From the NCBI RefSeq assembly GCF_900119165.1, contig NZ_FPJG01000006.1, positions 7,168,001 to 7,232,000 on the forward strand: a DNA stretch of 64,000 nucleotides. Direction: 5' to 3'. The notes beneath the pieces were generated by a model. That model was not told the origin of the DNA and searched no databases. It was given only the letters and a program-made list of their open reading frames with translations. The DNA is from Amycolatopsis australiensis (GTDB lineage: Bacteria > Actinomycetota > Actinomycetes > Mycobacteriales > Pseudonocardiaceae). Of this stretch, positions 1 to 32,705 are shown one piece after another; position 1 is the first letter of the stretch; each line of letters starts with the position of its first letter. The position numbers and the translations under genes are program-made.

Positions 1-8
1 CCGCTTGC

Positions 9-13897
<13,889 letters not shown>

Positions 13898-13935
13898 CTG
13901 GTGCCACTTCCTCGCGGTGCGCGGGCCTGCATGGA

Positions 13936-20244
<6,309 letters not shown>

Positions 20245-20273
20245 CGCGGCTTCTCCGTCTCGCTGCGGACCGG

Positions 20274-23200
20274 TCACGTCAGGCCGAACTCGTCGTCGAT
20301 GAGCGAAAACAGCTCGTCGTCGGTCGCCGACCGGAACTCCCGTTCGGTGTCGCCGCCGGTCCGGTGCCGGGCGCGCCACCGGGTCAGCAGTGCTTCGAGC
20401 CGCGCCCCGACGGCCGGGTCCGGCCCGTCGCCGTCGAACAGCGCCGCCTCCAGCCGGTCCAGTTCGCGTTCGGCGGTCGCCGGCGGGGTGGCCGGCCGCA
20501 GCTCGGCACGCAGGTGCGCGGCGAGCGCGGCCGGGGTCGGGTGGTCGAACACGAGCGTCGCGGCCAGCTTCAGCCCGGTCGCGGCGGCAAGCCGGTTGCG
20601 CAGCTCCACCGCGGTCAGCGAGTCGAAGCCGAGGTCCTTGAACGGGCGGTCGCCGTCCGGCGCGGTGTGCCCGACGACGGCGCTCACGTGGCCGGTCAGC
20701 AGGTTCAGCAGCACGCGGTCGGCTTCGCTTTCGGCGAGGCCGGCGAGCCGGGTGGCGAGGCTGCCCGCAGCGGCTTCGGTGACCGTGCCCGCCTGCCGCC
20801 GGGTGACGCGCCGCACGAGCCCGCGCAGCACCGGGGCCACGGCCGGCTGGGCACGCAAGGCGGCGAGGTCGAGCCGGATGGGGGCGAGCAGCGGCTCGCC
20901 CGCGGTCAGGGCCTCGTCGAACAGCGCCAATCCGTCCTCTGTGGACAGTGCGACGGTGCTGCGGCGGGCCAGCCGCCGGGTGTCCGCTTCGGACAGGGTG
21001 CCGGTCATGCCGCTGGCTTCCGCCCACAGTCCCCAGGCCAGCGAGGTCGCCGGCCGTCCGTGTGCCCGGCGGTGCTGGGCCAGGGCGTCCAGGAACGTGT
21101 TCGCGGCGGCGTAGGCGGCCTGTCCCGGCCGGCCGAACAGGCCCGCGGACGAGGAGAACAGGACGAACGCGGCGAGGTCACCACACAGCTCGTGCAGGTT
21201 CAGCGCGGCGTCGACCTTCGGGCGCAGAACCGCCTCGAGCCGCTCCGGGGTCACCGACTCGAGCACGCCGTCGTCGAGCACCCCGGCCGCGTGGATCACC
21301 CCGGCCAGGTCGAGGCCGGTGACGACCTTCGCGAGGGCGCCGCGGTCGGCGGCGTCACACGCCACGACCTCGGCCCGCGCCCCCAGCCCGGCCAGCTCGG
21401 CGCACAGCTCGCCCGCGCCGGGGGCGTCCGGGCCGCGACGGCTCAGCAGCACCAGGTCCCGCACCCCGTGTGCAGTGACCAGGTGCCGGGCGAGCAACGT
21501 GCCCAGGGTGCCGGTGCCGCCGGTGATCAGAACCGTGCCGTCGCGCAGGCTCCGCGGCACCCGCAGCACCAGCTTGCCGACGTGCTTGGCCTGGCTCATC
21601 GTCCGGAAGACGTCCCGCGCCTCGGTGATGTCCCGCACGGAAACCGGCAGCGGCCGCAACTCGCCACTCTCGAAGAGCGCGGTGAGTTCGGAAAGCATCT
21701 CGGCCAGCCGATCGAGCCCGGCGTCCCGCAGATCGAACGAGCGGTACTCGACGTCCGGATACTCCTTCGCCACCAGCTCCGGGTCGCGGATGTCGTTCTT
21801 TCCCATCTCGACGAACCGGCCACCCCGCGGCAACAGACGCAGGGACGCATCCACGAACTCGCCGGTCAGCGCGTCCAGCACCACATCGACCCCGGCACCA
21901 CCGGTGGCCGCCAGGAACTCGAACTCGAAGTCCAACGTCCGCGAAGACGCCAGCCGCTCCTCCGCGATCCCCACCGCCGGCCACTTCGCCGGACTCGCCG
22001 TCCCGAACACCGTGGCACCCAGGTGCCCGGCGATCTGCACCGCGGCCATGCCCACGCCACCGGCGGCCGCGTGCACCAGCACCGACTCACCCCGCCGCAG
22101 CCCGGCCAGGTCGTTGAGCGCGAACCACGCGGTCAGGAACGCCACCGGGACGGAAGCGGCCGTCTCGAACGACCAGGCCGCCGGCATCCGGGCGATCTCC
22201 CGCCGGTCCACCACCGCCACCGGGCCCAGCGCCCCGCTGCACAAGCCGAAGACCCGGTCCCCGGGCGCCAGGTCCGTGACCGCCGCACCGACCTCCAGGA
22301 CCACGCCGGCGCCTTCCGCCCCCATGGGCACCGCGTCGGGGTACATCCCGAGCCCGATCAGCACGTCCCGGAAGTTGAGCCCGACCGCGCGCACGCCGAG
22401 CCGGACTTCGTTGTCCCGCAACGCCCGCACCGCTTCGGGGGCCTCGATCAGCGCGAGGTCGTCGAGGGTCCCGGCCTTCGTCACGTCGAGCCGCCACGGA
22501 CCGTCCGGCGGCCGCAGCCGGTCGTCCCCGGCGCGGGCGAGGCGAGGCGCGAGCAACGCGTCGCCGCGCACGGCCAGCTGCGGCTCGTCCTGCTCCAGCG
22601 CCGTGGCGAGCGCCCGGTCGAACCGCGCGCCTTCGTCGAGGTCGAGCAGGACGAACCGGCCCGGGTGCTCCGACTGCGCCGAGCGCAGCAGCCCCCACAG
22701 CCCGGCGCCGGTGACCCCGGTGACCCGGTCGCCGGGGCTCGCCGCCACCGCGTCGCGGGTGAGCACCGCCAGCCGCGCGTTCGCGAGCCGTTCGTCGGCC
22801 AGGAAGGAGCGGACCAGGTCCAGTCCGGTTCGGACGGTCTCGACGGCCGGGCCGGAAGCCACCTCGGCGACGAGCACCGGGGGCACGGCCGCTCCTTCGC
22901 CGAAGTCCCCGGCGAACGGCGCCCACCGGGGCGCCGGGGCGTCCGACGGCCGGACCGGGGTCCATTCCACGGTGTACAGCGGGTTTTCCCGCGCGGTGAG
23001 CCGGCCGGGTGCCACCGGCCGCGACACGAGCGTGTCCACGGCGGCGACCACCGCCCCGGTCACGTCGGTGAGCAGCAGCGACACGCCGTCTTCGCCTGCC
23101 GGGGTGATCCGCACGCGGACGGTCGAGGCGCCCGTCGCGTGCAGGCTCACGCCGGTCCACGAGAACGGGAGCCGGATCCGGCCGGCCTCGGGCTGCGGCA

Positions 23201-26200
23201 CGAACGAGGCCAGGCGCAGCCCGTGCAGCGCGGCGTCGAGCAACGCCGGGTGGATGCCGTAGCGCCCGGCGGCCTGCCGCTGGTCCTCCGGCAGCGTCAC
23301 CTCGGCGAACACCGCGTCGGCGGTCTCCCACACGGCGGTCAGGCCGCGGAAGGCCGGGCCGTACCGGTAGCCGGCCCCGGCGAGCCGGTCGTAGAAGCCG
23401 GCCAGCTCGAGCGGCCGGGCGCCGGCGGGCGGCCACTGCGGTGCTTCGGGCGGTGCCACGACGGCGGTCCCGGTGAGCACCCCGGTCGCGTGCCGGGTCC
23501 AGGTCTCGTCGCCGTCGGGGCAGGAGTGGATCGCCAGCGGCCGGCCGCCGTCCTCACCGGGCGCCCCGACCGAAACCTGCACCCGCACCGCGGCCGGGCC
23601 GGGCAGGACGAGCGGCTGCTCCAGCACCAGTTCCCCGACGGCGGCGCAGCCGGTCCGGTCCGCGGCGCACAGCGCGAGTTCGAGCAGCGCGGTCCCCGGC
23701 ACCAGAACGACGTCGCCGGCCGCGTGGTCGGCGAGCCACGGGTGGGTCCGCGTCGAGAGGAGGCCGGTGAGCAGCACCCCGCCGGAGTCCGCGACGGCCA
23801 CGGCGGCGCCCAGCAGCGGGTGCCCCGCTTCGGTCAGCCCCAGCCCGTTCGCGTCGCCCGCGCGCCGCAGGCCGGCGTCCGGCCAGTACCGGTCCCGCCG
23901 GAAGGCGTAGGTCGGCAGGTCGACGGCCTGCCGATGGCCGAAGTCCCACGACACCGGCAGGCCGTGGACGCGGGCGGTGGCCAGTGCGGTGCAGAGCTGC
24001 CGGGGCCCGCCGTGGTCGCGCCGCAACGTCGGCATGACGACGCCGCGCACGTCCGCGGCCTCGAGGGTCTGCTCGACGCCGAGCGTGAGCACGGGGTGCG
24101 GGGAAACCTCGATGAAGGTGGTGTGCCCGGCCGCGACCGCGGCCAGCACGGCGGCCGAGAAGTGCACCGTGCCGCGCAGGTTCCGGTACCAGTAGCCCGC
24201 GTCGAGCCCGGCGCCGTCGACGGCCGCGCTCTCCAGCGCCGAGAAGAACACCGTGTCCACGGAGGACGGCCGGATCGGCGCCAGGTCGGCGAGGATCCGC
24301 TCGCGGATCGCCTCCACCTGTGGTGAGTGCGAGGCGTAATCCACCGGGACCCGACGTACGCGCACGCCTTCGGCTTCCCACCGCGCCTGCGCTTCGCCGA
24401 GGGTGGCGGCTTCGCCCGAGATGACCGTTGCCGACGGGCCGTTCACCGCGGCGATCCCGAGCCGCGGGTCCAGCCCGGCCTCGACGTCGGCCGACGGCAG
24501 CGGCACCGACAGCATCCCGCCCGTACCCGCCAGCTCGATGATCGCCTCGGCACGTAGGGCGACCACCCGCGCACCATCCTCGAGAGACAGGGCGCCGGCG
24601 ACCACCGCGGCGGCGATCTCCCCCTGCGAATGCCCGATCACCGCGGCCGGCTCGACCCCCGCCGACCGCCAGACTTCGGCGAGGCTCACCATCATCGCCC
24701 ACAGCAGCGGCTGCACGACGTCGACCCGCTCCAGCACCGCCGGGTCGGCCGAGCGCGCGACCGCGGTCGGCGACCAGTCCACCCAGGGCGCCAGCGCCCG
24801 CTCGCACTCGGCCCACCGCCGGGCGAACACCTCGTGGGAATCCAGCAGTTCGACGGCCATGCCGAGCCACTGGGCGCCCTGGCCGGGGAAGACCAGGACG
24901 GGTCCGGCGCCGGGCTCCGCCGCCACGCCGGTGACGACCTCGGCACCCGGCTCGCCCGCGGCCAGCGCGGCCAGCCCCGCCAGCAGTTCTTCCCGGTCCG
25001 CGCCGATCACCGCCGCCCGGTGCGCCAGCCCCGACCGCGTGCCGGCCAGCGTCGCGGCGACGTCCACGACGGACAGTCCGGGGCGTGCGGTCACGTGGTC
25101 GTGCAGCTGTTCGGCCTGGGTCCGCACCGCTTCGGCGGACGTCGCGCTCAGCAGCCACGGCACCAGCCGGTCCGGCTCCGGTTCGCGCGGCTCGGCCGGC
25201 GGTGGTTCTTCCAGGATCAGGTGGGCGTTGGTCCCGCTGATGCCGAAGGACGAAACGCCCGCCCGGCGCGCTCGCGGCCCGCGCGGCCACGGCTGTTCGC
25301 CGGTCAGCAGCCGGACCTGCCCGGCCGTCCAGTCCACGTGGGACGACGGCTCGGCCGCGTGCAGGGTCGCGGGCAGCACCCCGGCCCGCATGGCCAGCAC
25401 CACCTTCATCATCCCGGCGACCCCGGCCGCGGCCTGCGTGTGCCCGATGTTCGACTTCACCGAGCCCAGCCACAGCGGCCGGTCCCGGTCCCGGCCGTAG
25501 GTCGCCAGCAGCGCCTGGGCCTCGATCGGATCACCGAGCTTCGTGCCCGTGCCGTGCGCCTCGACCACGTCGACGTCCCGAGTGGACAGTCCGGCGGCGG
25601 CCAGCGCCTGCCGGATCACCCGCTGCTGCGACGGCCCGTTCGGGGCCGTCAGGCCGTTCGAGGCGCCGTCGGAGTTGATCGCGGACCCCTTCAGCAGCGC
25701 GAGCACCGGGTGGCCGTGGCGCCGCGCGTCGGACAGCCGCTCCAGCACCAGCACGCCGACACCTTCGGCGAACCCGGCGCCGCCGGCGTCCTCGGAGAAC
25801 GCGCGGCACCGCCCGTCCCCGGACAGCGCGCCCTGCCGGGACAGCTCGACGAACCGCCGGGGCGTGGCCATGATCGTCACACCGCCGGCCAGCGCCAGCG
25901 TGCACTCACCGCGGCGCAGCGCCTGATCGGCGAGGTGGGTGGCGACCAGCGACGACGAACACGCCGTGTCCACCGAAACGGCCGCGCCTTCCAGGCCCAG
26001 CACGTACGCCACCCGGCCGGACAGCACGCTCGACGCCGTCCCGGTGCCGCGGAACCCTTCCAGGCCGGCGTCGTCGAGGAGCTCGGCGTAGTCGTGGGTG
26101 TTGACGCCGGTGTAGACGCCGGTGCGGCTGCCGCGCAGGCTCGACGGGTCGATCCCCGCCCGCTCCAGCGCCTCCCACGACGTCTCCAGCAGCAGCCGCT

Positions 26201-29200
26201 GCTGCGGGTCCATGGCGAGCGCCTCGCGCGGCGAGACGCTGAAGAACGCCGGGTCGAATTCGTCGGCATCGTAGAGGAACCCGCCCTCGCGGGTGACCGA
26301 CTTGCCCGCCGCGTCCGGGTCCGGGTCGTGGAGCCCGTCGGCGTCCCAGCCGCGCCCGGCCGGGAACGGGCCGATCGCGTCGCCGCCCGCGGCGACGAAC
26401 GCCCAGTACTCGTCCGGGGTGCGGATACCACCGGGGAACCGGCAGGCCATGCCGACGATCGCGACCGGGTCGTCGTCGGCGGCCGCGGCGACCGGTTCCC
26501 CGGCCTCGCCGTCCGGTCCCGCCGCGAGGAACCCGGCCAGCGCGGCCGGGGTCGGGTAGTCGAAGACGGCGGTGGCGGGCAGGCTCAGCCCGGTGGCCGC
26601 CGCCAGCGCGTTGCGCAGCTCGACGGCGGTCAGCGAGTCGCAGCCGAGGTCCTTGAACGACCGGCCGGCGGGCACGTCGGCCGGTCCGGCGTGCCCGAGC
26701 ACCGACGCGGTGTGCGCGCGCACCAGCGTGACCAGCTCGGGCAGGCTCCGCGCGACCGGCCGGGCGGGCCGGTCCGCCGACGGCGGGCGGGCCTCCGGCA
26801 GTTCGGCGAGCAGCGGGCTCGGGCGGGCGCCGGCGAACGACACCGCGAAGCGGTCCCAGCGGATGTCGGCGACGGTCAGCGCGGTCTCCCCGTCGGCGAT
26901 CGCCGCCGTGAGCGCGGTGAGGGCGAGCGCGGGTGCCATGGCACCGAGCCCGCGCAGCCGCAGCCGGTCGGCGGCCGCGCCGTGCGCCGCCATGCCGCCC
27001 TCCGCCCACGGGCCCCAGGCGATCGACGTCGCCGGCAGGCCGCGGGCACGGCGGTACGACGCGAGCGCGTCCAGGTAGGCGTTGGCGGCGGCGTAGTTGC
27101 CCTGGCCGGCGCTGCCGAGCGTGCCGGTGTCGGAGGAGAACAGGACGAAGGCGTCGAGGCCAGCGTCTCCGGTGAGTTCGTGCAGCACCCACGCGGAGTC
27201 CGCTTTGGACTTGAGCACCGGCTCGAACCGCTCAGGCGTGAGGGATTCGAGGACGCCGTCGGCCAGCACCCCGGCCGCGTGCACGACGGCACGCAACGGC
27301 TGGTCCGCCGGCAGGGCGGCGAGCACGGCCGCGACGGCGTCCCGGTCCGCCGCGTCCACGGCGGCGATGGTGACCGCCGCGCCCGCGGCGGTGAGTTCGG
27401 CTTCGAGCGCGGCGGCGCCGGGTGCGTCCCGGCCGCGGCGGCTGAGCAGCAGCAGCCGTTCGGCACCGTCGGCGGCGAGCTTGCGTGCGACCTCGGCCCC
27501 GAGCGCGCCGGTGCCGCCGGTGATCAGGACCGTGCCGCGGGGCTGCCACGCGGTACTGGTGACCAGGCGGGATGCGCGGACGAGCCGGCGGGCGAGCACC
27601 CCGGCCGCCCGGACGGCGACCTGGTCCTCCCCGGTCCGGCCGGAAAGCACCGCGCACAGCCGGTCGGCGGCGGTGTCGTCGAAGAGCTCGGGCAGGTCGA
27701 CGAGCCCGCCCCAGAGCCGGGGGTGCTCCAGTGCGGCCACCGCGCCGAGGCCCCAGGCCATGGCTTGGCGGGGTGCCGTGACCGGGTCCTGGTCCGAAGT
27801 GGACACGGCGCCGGCGGTCAGGCACCACACGGGTGCTTCGCCGCCGCGGCCGGCGAGCGCCCGCAGCAGCCCGGCGAGCGCGGCCGGGCCGTCGGCGGCG
27901 AGCGTGGTCACCACGGCGTCCGCCGGTTCGGCGGGCAGGTCGTCGAGGGTCGTCGCCACGACGTGGGCCCCGCGGGCGGTGAGCGCCGCGGCGACCGGGC
28001 CGGCGAGCGGGCAGGTCGCCGGGTGGACGAGCAGCCAGGTGCCGGACAGCGGCGAGGCGGGCGCGGGCACCGGGCGCCAGGCCACGCGGTACCGCCAGTC
28101 GTCGACCGGGTCGCCGGTGGGGGCGGCGTCGAGCCAGAACCGCTGGTGCTCGAACGGGTACGTCGGCAGATCCACCCGGCGCGCATCCCCGAGCAGCGGC
28201 GACCAGTCCACGGGCACCCCGCCGACGTGCAACCGGCCGAGCGCGGTCAAGAACGCCTCGACCCCGTCACGGTCGGCCCGCTGCACCGCCACCCCGTCGA
28301 CCAGCCCGGCCAGCACCGCACCCGGGCCCACCTCGACCCAACGCCCCGCGCCCGCGGCCGCCACCGCATCGGCGAACCGGACCGTGCCCCGCACCTGATC
28401 CACCCAATACCGCGCGTCGAACGCCGTCACCGGCTCACCGGTCAACGTCGACACAATCGGCGTTCGCGGATCACGGTACTCCACACCAGACGCCACAGCA
28501 GCAAATTCCGCCAGCATCGGATCCATCCGATGCGAATGAAACGCATGCGACACCATCAACCGACGCGTCTTCCGACCCACCGCCCACTCCGCAACCCGCT
28601 CAACAGCCCCCACATCACCGGAAACCACCACCGAATCCGGGCCATTCACCGCCGCCAGCGACACCCCATCACCCAAAACCGGCGCGATCTCATCCGGGCT
28701 GGCCTGCACCGCCAGCATCGCCCCACCCTCCGGCAACGCCTGCATCAACCGCCCCCGCGCCGCCACCAACACACACGCATCATCCAGCGACAGCACACCA
28801 GCCACATGCGCCGCCGCGAACTCACCAATCGAATGCCCCACCAGCACATCCGGGCGGACACCAAACGACTCCAACAACCGGAACAACGCCACCTCAACCG
28901 CGAACAACCCAGCCTGCGTGAACACCGTCCGATTCAACAACTCGGCATCCGTGCCCCACAGCACATCCCGCAACGACGAATCAAAACGCGCGCACACCGC
29001 ATCGAAAGCCTCGGCAAACACCGGGAAACGCTCGTGCAAGTCCCGGCCCATCCCCAGCACCTGCGAACCCTGCCCCGAAAACAGAAACCCGACCCGGCCC
29101 GAACCCACCGAACCCGACACCACATTCCCCGCCGGCTCACCCGCAGCCACCGCCGCCAACCCCGCCAGCAACGCCTCCCGGTCCCCGACCACCACTGCGC

Positions 29201-32200
29201 GGTGCTCGAACCCGGCGCGGCCGGTGGCCAGGGAGAAGGCCACGTCGGCGATCCGCAGGCCCGGATCGGCCGTGACCCGCGCGCGCAACCGGTCGGCCTG
29301 CGCACGCAGTGCCGTCTCAGTGCGGGCGGAAAGCGGCCACCCCACCGGACCCACCTCGCCGTCCACGTCGGATTCCGCGAACACCGCGGGGGCTTCCTCG
29401 ACGATGACGTGGGCGTTGGTGCCGCTCACGCCGAACGACGACACCCCCGCCCGCCGCGGCGCCCCCGTCTCCGGCCACGGCAGAGCCTCGGTCAGCAGCT
29501 CCACCCCACCCGCCGACCAGTCCACTTCGGACGTCGGCCGGTCGACGTGCAAGGTCTTCGGCAACACCCCGTGCCGCATCGCCTGCACCATCTTGATGAT
29601 GCCCGCCACCCCGGCCGCAGCCTGGGTGTGCCCGATGTTCGACTTCAGCGAACCCAGCCACAACGGCCGCTCACGATTCCGGCCGTAGGTGGCCAGCAGC
29701 GCCTGCGCCTCGATCGGATCGCCGAGTTTCGTGCCCGTGCCGTGGGCCTCCACCACGTCGACGTCCGCTGTGGACAGACCGGCCGACGCCAGCGCCCGCC
29801 GGATCACCCGCTGCTGCGCCGGGCCGTTCGGTGCGGTCAGGCCGTTCGACGCGCCATCGGAGTTGACCGCCGATCCGCGGACCACGGCCAGCACGGGGTG
29901 ACCGTGGCGGCGCGCGTCGGACAGCTTCTCCAGCAGCAGCACACCGGCGCCCTCGGCCCAGCCGGTGCCGTCGGCGGCATCGGCGAACGACTTGCAGCGC
30001 CCGTCCGCCGCCAGCCCCCCCTGCCGGGAGAACTGCGCGAACTTCGCGGGCGTCGCCAGCACCGTCACGCCGGCGACCACGGCCAGCGAGCAGTCACCGG
30101 CCCGCAGCGACCGCACCGCCAGGTGCAGCGCCGTCAGCGAAGCCGAGCACGCCGTGTCGACGGTCACGGCGGGACCTTCGAGGCCGAACGTGTAGGCGAC
30201 GCGGCCGGAAAGCACGCTCGCCGCGCTGCCGGTGCCTCGGTAACCCTCGAGCTCGCCGGGCGAGCCGAGCAGGAGGGTGCCGTAGTCTTGGCCGTTCGTG
30301 CCGGCGAACACCCCGGTCGGGCTGCCCCGCAGCGAACCGGGGTCGATACCCGCCCGCTCGAACGCCTCCCAGCAGGTTTCCAGCAGCACCCGCTGCTGCG
30401 GGTCCATCGCCAGCGCTTCCCGCGGTGAGATCCCGAAGAAGCCGGCATCGAACCCGGCCGCGTCGGCGAGGAAGCCGCCCTCCCGGGTGTCCGAAGTCCC
30501 GGCTTCGCCCGGCGCGCGGCCGAACAGCGCGCCGAAGTCCCAGCCGCGGTCGGCGGGGAACGCGGTGACCGCGTCATCCCCGCGCTCGAGCAGCGCCCAC
30601 AGCTCTTCCGGGGACCCGATCCCGCCGGGCAGGCGGCAGCTCATCGCGACGATCGCGATCGGCTCGTCGGCCGCAAGCGGGCTCGGGGCGTCCTCTCCGA
30701 CGTCGCCGTCCCCGGCGAGGGCCCGCACGAGCGCGCGGGGCGTCGGGTGGTCGAACAGCAGGGTGCCCGGCAGCCGGGCGCCCGTCGCGGCGGCGAGCGC
30801 GTCCCGGATTTCCACCGCGGCCAGTGAATCCATGCCCAGGTCGGCGAACGGCCGGTCGTCGAGCACCGCGTCCGGCGCAGCGCCGAGCACCCGCGCCGCT
30901 TCGGTCCGCACCAGGACGGCGAGGTCGTCCCCGGCCGGCGCCCGCTCGGCGCGCGGGATCTCCCGGCACGCCGTGAGCGCGGCGGCCAGCGAAGCGGACT
31001 CGTCACGGCCACGGCGGAGCGAGGCCGCGACCGCGGCCTCGCCGCCGAGGCAGTCACGCACCAGCGAGCTCAGCACGGCGCCGGGCCCCAGCTCCAGGTA
31101 ACCGAGCGCGCCGGCCGCGGCGAGCGTGCGGACGCCGTCGGCGAACCGCACCGGGCGCCGGACGTGCCGGACCCAGTACTCGGGCGTCGCGATGTCGACG
31201 GCGAACTCCCCGGTCTCGTTCGACACGACCGGGATCGACGGCGCCCGGAAGTCCAGGCCGGCGGCGATTTCCCGGAACCGGTCGAGCATCCCGTCCATGT
31301 GCGCCGAGTGGAACGCGTGACTGACCCGCAGCCGGGTGGTCTTGCGGCCCCGCGCCGTCCATTCGGCGGCGACCGCGAGCACCGCGTCTTCGTCGCCCGA
31401 CACGACGACCGACGCCGGACCGTTGACCGCCGCGATCTCGGCGTCCGGGTGCGCGGCCAGCGTCCCGGCGAGTTCGGCGGGGGCAGCCTGGACGGCCACC
31501 ATGGCACCGCCCGCCGGCAGCGCCTGCATGAGCCGGCCCCGCGCGGCGACCAGCACGCACGCGTCCGGGAGCGAGAGCACGCCGGCCACGTGCGCGGCGG
31601 CCAGCTCGCCGATGGAGTGCCCGGCCAGGAAGGCCGGCCGGACACCACGGGCCACCACCGCGCGGAACAGGGCGACCTCGAGCGCGAAGAGCGCGGCCTG
31701 GGTGTATTCGGTCCGGTCGAGCAGCCCGGTGAGGTCGCCGAAGACGACCGACGCGAGCGGGACGTCGAGTTCGGTGTCGAGGTGGCGGCAGACCTCGTCG
31801 AAGGCGGCGCGGAAGACCGGGTCGTCGCGGTGCAGGCCCTGGCCCATGCCGGGCCGCTGGCTGCCCTGGCCGGCGAAGAGGAAGGCGAGCGGTGCGCCGG
31901 CCGGGCCGAGCACCACGGTGCCGTCGCCGGCGGCGAGGCTCACTTCCGGCAGGCCGGGACGGGAGAACGCGCGCACCAGCCCGGGCAGTTCGCCCGCCGC
32001 CGCGTCCCGTGCGGTGCCGGCCGCCGGCTCCGACCGGACGAGGCACCGGGCCCGGTCACCCGGCTCGGCGGGCTTGAGCAGGAACACCGCGCCGTCCGCG
32101 CCCACCACCGCGAACCCGGTGTCGCCGAGCCGGTCGCAGGCCGCGCGCAGGGCGGCCGGCGCCCCGCCGTCGACCACGGTTCCCGGCGCACCGAAGAAGG

Positions 32201-32351
32201 GGCGGATCCGCGCGAGCAGTTCCACCGAATCGGCACAGACGAATACTTCGGTACCGTTTCCGATCTCGGCCGCGAGTTCCGCGACGGACGCACCGGCGCC
32301 GCCCTCGAACCGGCTGGACAATCCGACGATCGCAATGTCTTTTCCCCGCAC
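20274..32351 (-). CDS. Type I modular polyketide synthase, loading unit and modules 1-2
   Basis: First PKS, 4025 residues, GTG start at 32351; KS-like sequence starts within six residues and a GAGAGG ribosome site lies just upstream. Layout: stump of a KS (1-150, no active site), loading AT 155-450 (GHSIGE, HAFH), ACP 475-548 (Ser509). Module 1: KS 563-985 (Cys735), AT 1087-1390 (malonyl), KR 1425-1785, ACP 1868-1942. Module 2: KS 1960-2382, AT 2485-2780 (GHSQGE, YASH: methylmalonyl), DH from 2843 (His2876, Asp3039), ER 3285-3560, KR from about 3580, ACP near 3935. A C-terminal docking tail ends at EFGLT. The coupled start and the docking ends indicate transfer to the module 3 protein. It is transcribed divergently from the histidine kinase gene. 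Confidence 0.95.
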   Translation of the reverse strand: MRGKDIAIVGLSSRFEGGAGASVAELAAEIGNGTEVFVCADSVELLARIRPFFGAPGTVVDGGAPAALRAACDRLGDTGFAVVGADGAVFLLKPAEPGDRARCLVRSEPAAGTARDAAAGELPGLVRAFSRPGLPEVSLAAGDGTVVLGPAGAPLAFLFAGQGSQRPGMGQGLHRDDPVFRAAFDEVCRHLDTELDVPLASVVFGDLTGLLDRTEYTQAALFALEVALFRAVVARGVRPAFLAGHSIGELAAAHVAGVLSLPDACVLVAARGRLMQALPAGGAMVAVQAAPAELAGTLAAHPDAEIAAVNGPASVVVSGDEDAVLAVAAEWTARGRKTTRLRVSHAFHSAHMDGMLDRFREIAAGLDFRAPSIPVVSNETGEFAVDIATPEYWVRHVRRPVRFADGVRTLAAAGALGYLELGPGAVLSSLVRDCLGGEAAVAASLRRGRDESASLAAALTACREIPRAERAPAGDDLAVLVRTEAARVLGAAPDAVLDDRPFADLGMDSLAAVEIRDALAAATGARLPGTLLFDHPTPRALVRALAGDGDVGEDAPSPLAADEPIAIVAMSCRLPGGIGSPEELWALLERGDDAVTAFPADRGWDFGALFGRAPGEAGTSDTREGGFLADAAGFDAGFFGISPREALAMDPQQRVLLETCWEAFERAGIDPGSLRGSPTGVFAGTNGQDYGTLLLGSPGELEGYRGTGSAASVLSGRVAYTFGLEGPAVTVDTACSASLTALHLAVRSLRAGDCSLAVVAGVTVLATPAKFAQFSRQGGLAADGRCKSFADAADGTGWAEGAGVLLLEKLSDARRHGHPVLAVVRGSAVNSDGASNGLTAPNGPAQQRVIRRALASAGLSTADVDVVEAHGTGTKLGDPIEAQALLATYGRNRERPLWLGSLKSNIGHTQAAAGVAGIIKMVQAMRHGVLPKTLHVDRPTSEVDWSAGGVELLTEALPWPETGAPRRAGVSSFGVSGTNAHVIVEEAPAVFAESDVDGEVGPVGWPLSARTETALRAQADRLRARVTADPGLRIADVAFSLATGRAGFEHRAVVVGDREALLAGLAAVAAGEPAGNVVSGSVGSGRVGFLFSGQGSQVLGMGRDLHERFPVFAEAFDAVCARFDSSLRDVLWGTDAELLNRTVFTQAGLFAVEVALFRLLESFGVRPDVLVGHSIGEFAAAHVAGVLSLDDACVLVAARGRLMQALPEGGAMLAVQASPDEIAPVLGDGVSLAAVNGPDSVVVSGDVGAVERVAEWAVGRKTRRLMVSHAFHSHRMDPMLAEFAAVASGVEYRDPRTPIVSTLTGEPVTAFDARYWVDQVRGTVRFADAVAAAGAGRWVEVGPGAVLAGLVDGVAVQRADRDGVEAFLTALGRLHVGGVPVDWSPLLGDARRVDLPTYPFEHQRFWLDAAPTGDPVDDWRYRVAWRPVPAPASPLSGTWLLVHPATCPLAGPVAAALTARGAHVVATTLDDLPAEPADAVVTTLAADGPAALAGLLRALAGRGGEAPVWCLTAGAVSTSDQDPVTAPRQAMAWGLGAVAALEHPRLWGGLVDLPELFDDTAADRLCAVLSGRTGEDQVAVRAAGVLARRLVRASRLVTSTAWQPRGTVLITGGTGALGAEVARKLAADGAERLLLLSRRGRDAPGAAALEAELTAAGAAVTIAAVDAADRDAVAAVLAALPADQPLRAVVHAAGVLADGVLESLTPERFEPVLKSKADSAWVLHELTGDAGLDAFVLFSSDTGTLGSAGQGNYAAANAYLDALASYRRARGLPATSIAWGPWAEGGMAAHGAAADRLRLRGLGAMAPALALTALTAAIADGETALTVADIRWDRFAVSFAGARPSPLLAELPEARPPSADRPARPVARSLPELVTLVRAHTASVLGHAGPADVPAGRSFKDLGCDSLTAVELRNALAAATGLSLPATAVFDYPTPAALAGFLAAGPDGEAGEPVAAAADDDPVAIVGMACRFPGGIRTPDEYWAFVAAGGDAIGPFPAGRGWDADGLHDPDPDAAGKSVTREGGFLYDADEFDPAFFSVSPREALAMDPQQRLLLETSWEALERAGIDPSSLRGSRTGVYTGVNTHDYAELLDDAGLEGFRGTGTASSVLSGRVAYVLGLEGAAVSVDTACSSSLVATHLADQALRRGECTLALAGGVTIMATPRRFVELSRQGALSGDGRCRAFSEDAGGAGFAEGVGVLVLERLSDARRHGHPVLALLKGSAINSDGASNGLTAPNGPSQQRVIRQALAAAGLSTRDVDVVEAHGTGTKLGDPIEAQALLATYGRDRDRPLWLGSVKSNIGHTQAAAGVAGMMKVVLAMRAGVLPATLHAAEPSSHVDWTAGQVRLLTGEQPWPRGPRARRAGVSSFGISGTNAHLILEEPPPAEPREPEPDRLVPWLLSATSAEAVRTQAEQLHDHVTARPGLSVVDVAATLAGTRSGLAHRAAVIGADREELLAGLAALAAGEPGAEVVTGVAAEPGAGPVLVFPGQGAQWLGMAVELLDSHEVFARRWAECERALAPWVDWSPTAVARSADPAVLERVDVVQPLLWAMMVSLAEVWRSAGVEPAAVIGHSQGEIAAAVVAGALSLEDGARVVALRAEAIIELAGTGGMLSVPLPSADVEAGLDPRLGIAAVNGPSATVISGEAATLGEAQARWEAEGVRVRRVPVDYASHSPQVEAIRERILADLAPIRPSSVDTVFFSALESAAVDGAGLDAGYWYRNLRGTVHFSAAVLAAVAAGHTTFIEVSPHPVLTLGVEQTLEAADVRGVVMPTLRRDHGGPRQLCTALATARVHGLPVSWDFGHRQAVDLPTYAFRRDRYWPDAGLRRAGDANGLGLTEAGHPLLGAAVAVADSGGVLLTGLLSTRTHPWLADHAAGDVVLVPGTALLELALCAADRTGCAAVGELVLEQPLVLPGPAAVRVQVSVGAPGEDGGRPLAIHSCPDGDETWTRHATGVLTGTAVVAPPEAPQWPPAGARPLELAGFYDRLAGAGYRYGPAFRGLTAVWETADAVFAEVTLPEDQRQAAGRYGIHPALLDAALHGLRLASFVPQPEAGRIRLPFSWTGVSLHATGASTVRVRITPAGEDGVSLLLTDVTGAVVAAVDTLVSRPVAPGRLTARENPLYTVEWTPVRPSDAPAPRWAPFAGDFGEGAAVPPVLVAEVASGPAVETVRTGLDLVRSFLADERLANARLAVLTRDAVAASPGDRVTGVTGAGLWGLLRSAQSEHPGRFVLLDLDEGARFDRALATALEQDEPQLAVRGDALLAPRLARAGDDRLRPPDGPWRLDVTKAGTLDDLALIEAPEAVRALRDNEVRLGVRAVGLNFRDVLIGLGMYPDAVPMGAEGAGVVLEVGAAVTDLAPGDRVFGLCSGALGPVAVVDRREIARMPAAWSFETAASVPVAFLTAWFALNDLAGLRRGESVLVHAAAGGVGMAAVQIAGHLGATVFGTASPAKWPAVGIAEERLASSRTLDFEFEFLAATGGAGVDVVLDALTGEFVDASLRLLPRGGRFVEMGKNDIRDPELVAKEYPDVEYRSFDLRDAGLDRLAEMLSELTALFESGELRPLPVSVRDITEARDVFRTMSQAKHVGKLVLRVPRSLRDGTVLITGGTGTLGTLLARHLVTAHGVRDLVLLSRRGPDAPGAGELCAELAGLGARAEVVACDAADRGALAKVVTGLDLAGVIHAAGVLDDGVLESVTPERLEAVLRPKVDAALNLHELCGDLAAFVLFSSSAGLFGRPGQAAYAAANTFLDALAQHRRAHGRPATSLAWGLWAEASGMTGTLSEADTRRLARRSTVALSTEDGLALFDEALTAGEPLLAPIRLDLAALRAQPAVAPVLRGLVRRVTRRQAGTVTEAAAGSLATRLAGLAESEADRVLLNLLTGHVSAVVGHTAPDGDRPFKDLGFDSLTAVELRNRLAAATGLKLAATLVFDHPTPAALAAHLRAELRPATPPATAERELDRLEAALFDGDGPDPAVGARLEALLTRWRARHRTGGDTEREFRSATDDELFSLIDDEFGLT
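20400..26475 (-). other. PKS module 2: KS-AT(methylmalonyl)-DH-ER-KR-ACP
   Basis: Full reductive loop. The AT has GHSQGE and YASH. The DH motif reads [10 protein letters not shown], so the usual Gly at the fifth position is Asp, with a Gly one place earlier; the catalytic His2876 and Asp3039 remain. The ER has [13 protein letters not shown] and [11 protein letters not shown]; the KR has TGGTGTLG and LDD. The ER-KR stretch is very similar to that of module 3. Confidence 0.87.
25493..25676 (-). repeat. 184-bp identical KS patch, copy in module 2
   Basis: Partner of 3670-3853 at a constant offset of 21823. The match ends where module 2 has ATC GCG and module 6 has ACC GCC. Confidence 0.85.
26510..30665 (-). 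other. PKS module 1: KS-AT(malonyl)-KR-ACP
   Basis: The KS has VDTACSAS with Cys735, HGTGT and GHTQ. The AT has GHSIGE and HAFHSHRMD (malonyl). The KR has TGGTGALG at 1611-1618, Ser1740 and Tyr1753, with LAD in place of LDD; the second Asp is kept, so B type is likely. The ACP is GCDSLTA, with Cys where Phe is usual. Confidence 0.87.
30700..32351 (-). other. PKS loading unit: vestigial KS - AT - ACP
   Basis: The first residues read [13 protein letters not shown], a clear match to the start of a KS ([13 protein letters not shown]). About 140 residues then lead directly to the AT. The KS active-site block, HGTGT and GHTQ are absent. The AT retains GHSIGE, the Arg of AARGRLM that normally pairs with the malonyl carboxylate, and HAFH. 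The ACP has GMDSLAA. Actinobacterial loading modules usually have either a KSQ decarboxylase or a starter-specific AT lacking that Arg; this one has neither feature. Confidence 0.85.
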
Positions 32352-32705
32352 GCGCGCCTCTCAGACCTTCCGGCAGGTTCCCCCGTGTCCCCGATCCGGG
32401 CGCGCCGGAACCGGCGGCTGAATTCGTCGGCGTCGGCGCGAACGAAAAAACGAAACCGCGGCGCGGAATCGGGAGAGTCACTCGTTCGATGGTGAGGCTA
32501 CGTTTGCCGCGGAGCGCCCAACCACCCCTCAAGAACCCCTAGACGAGTAATGCGTATGTCCGGGCGGTGATCACCGAACGCGCAGCCCGGCCGACCCGGC
32601 CGTCCTCCCGCAACCGCCGGTGCCGCCCCGGCGAACCGCTGCTCAAATCCCTGTTTCTGCCAGACTGGGTGCCGATCACGACCGAGCGGAGGGGAGGTAC
32701 CACCG
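32352..32705. promoter_or_regulatory. Divergent promoter region between the PKS operon and the sensor kinase
   Basis: These 354 bp separate the minus-strand PKS start (32351) and the plus-strand kinase start (32706). The most distinctive element is a direct repeat, ACCCCT at 32524-32529 and 32535-32540, spaced 11 bp and ending in CTAG. It sits about 173 bp from the PKS start codon and 166 bp from the kinase start codon. A GGAGG ribosome site for the kinase is at 32692-32696. No coding sequence is recognised here. Confidence 0.5.
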
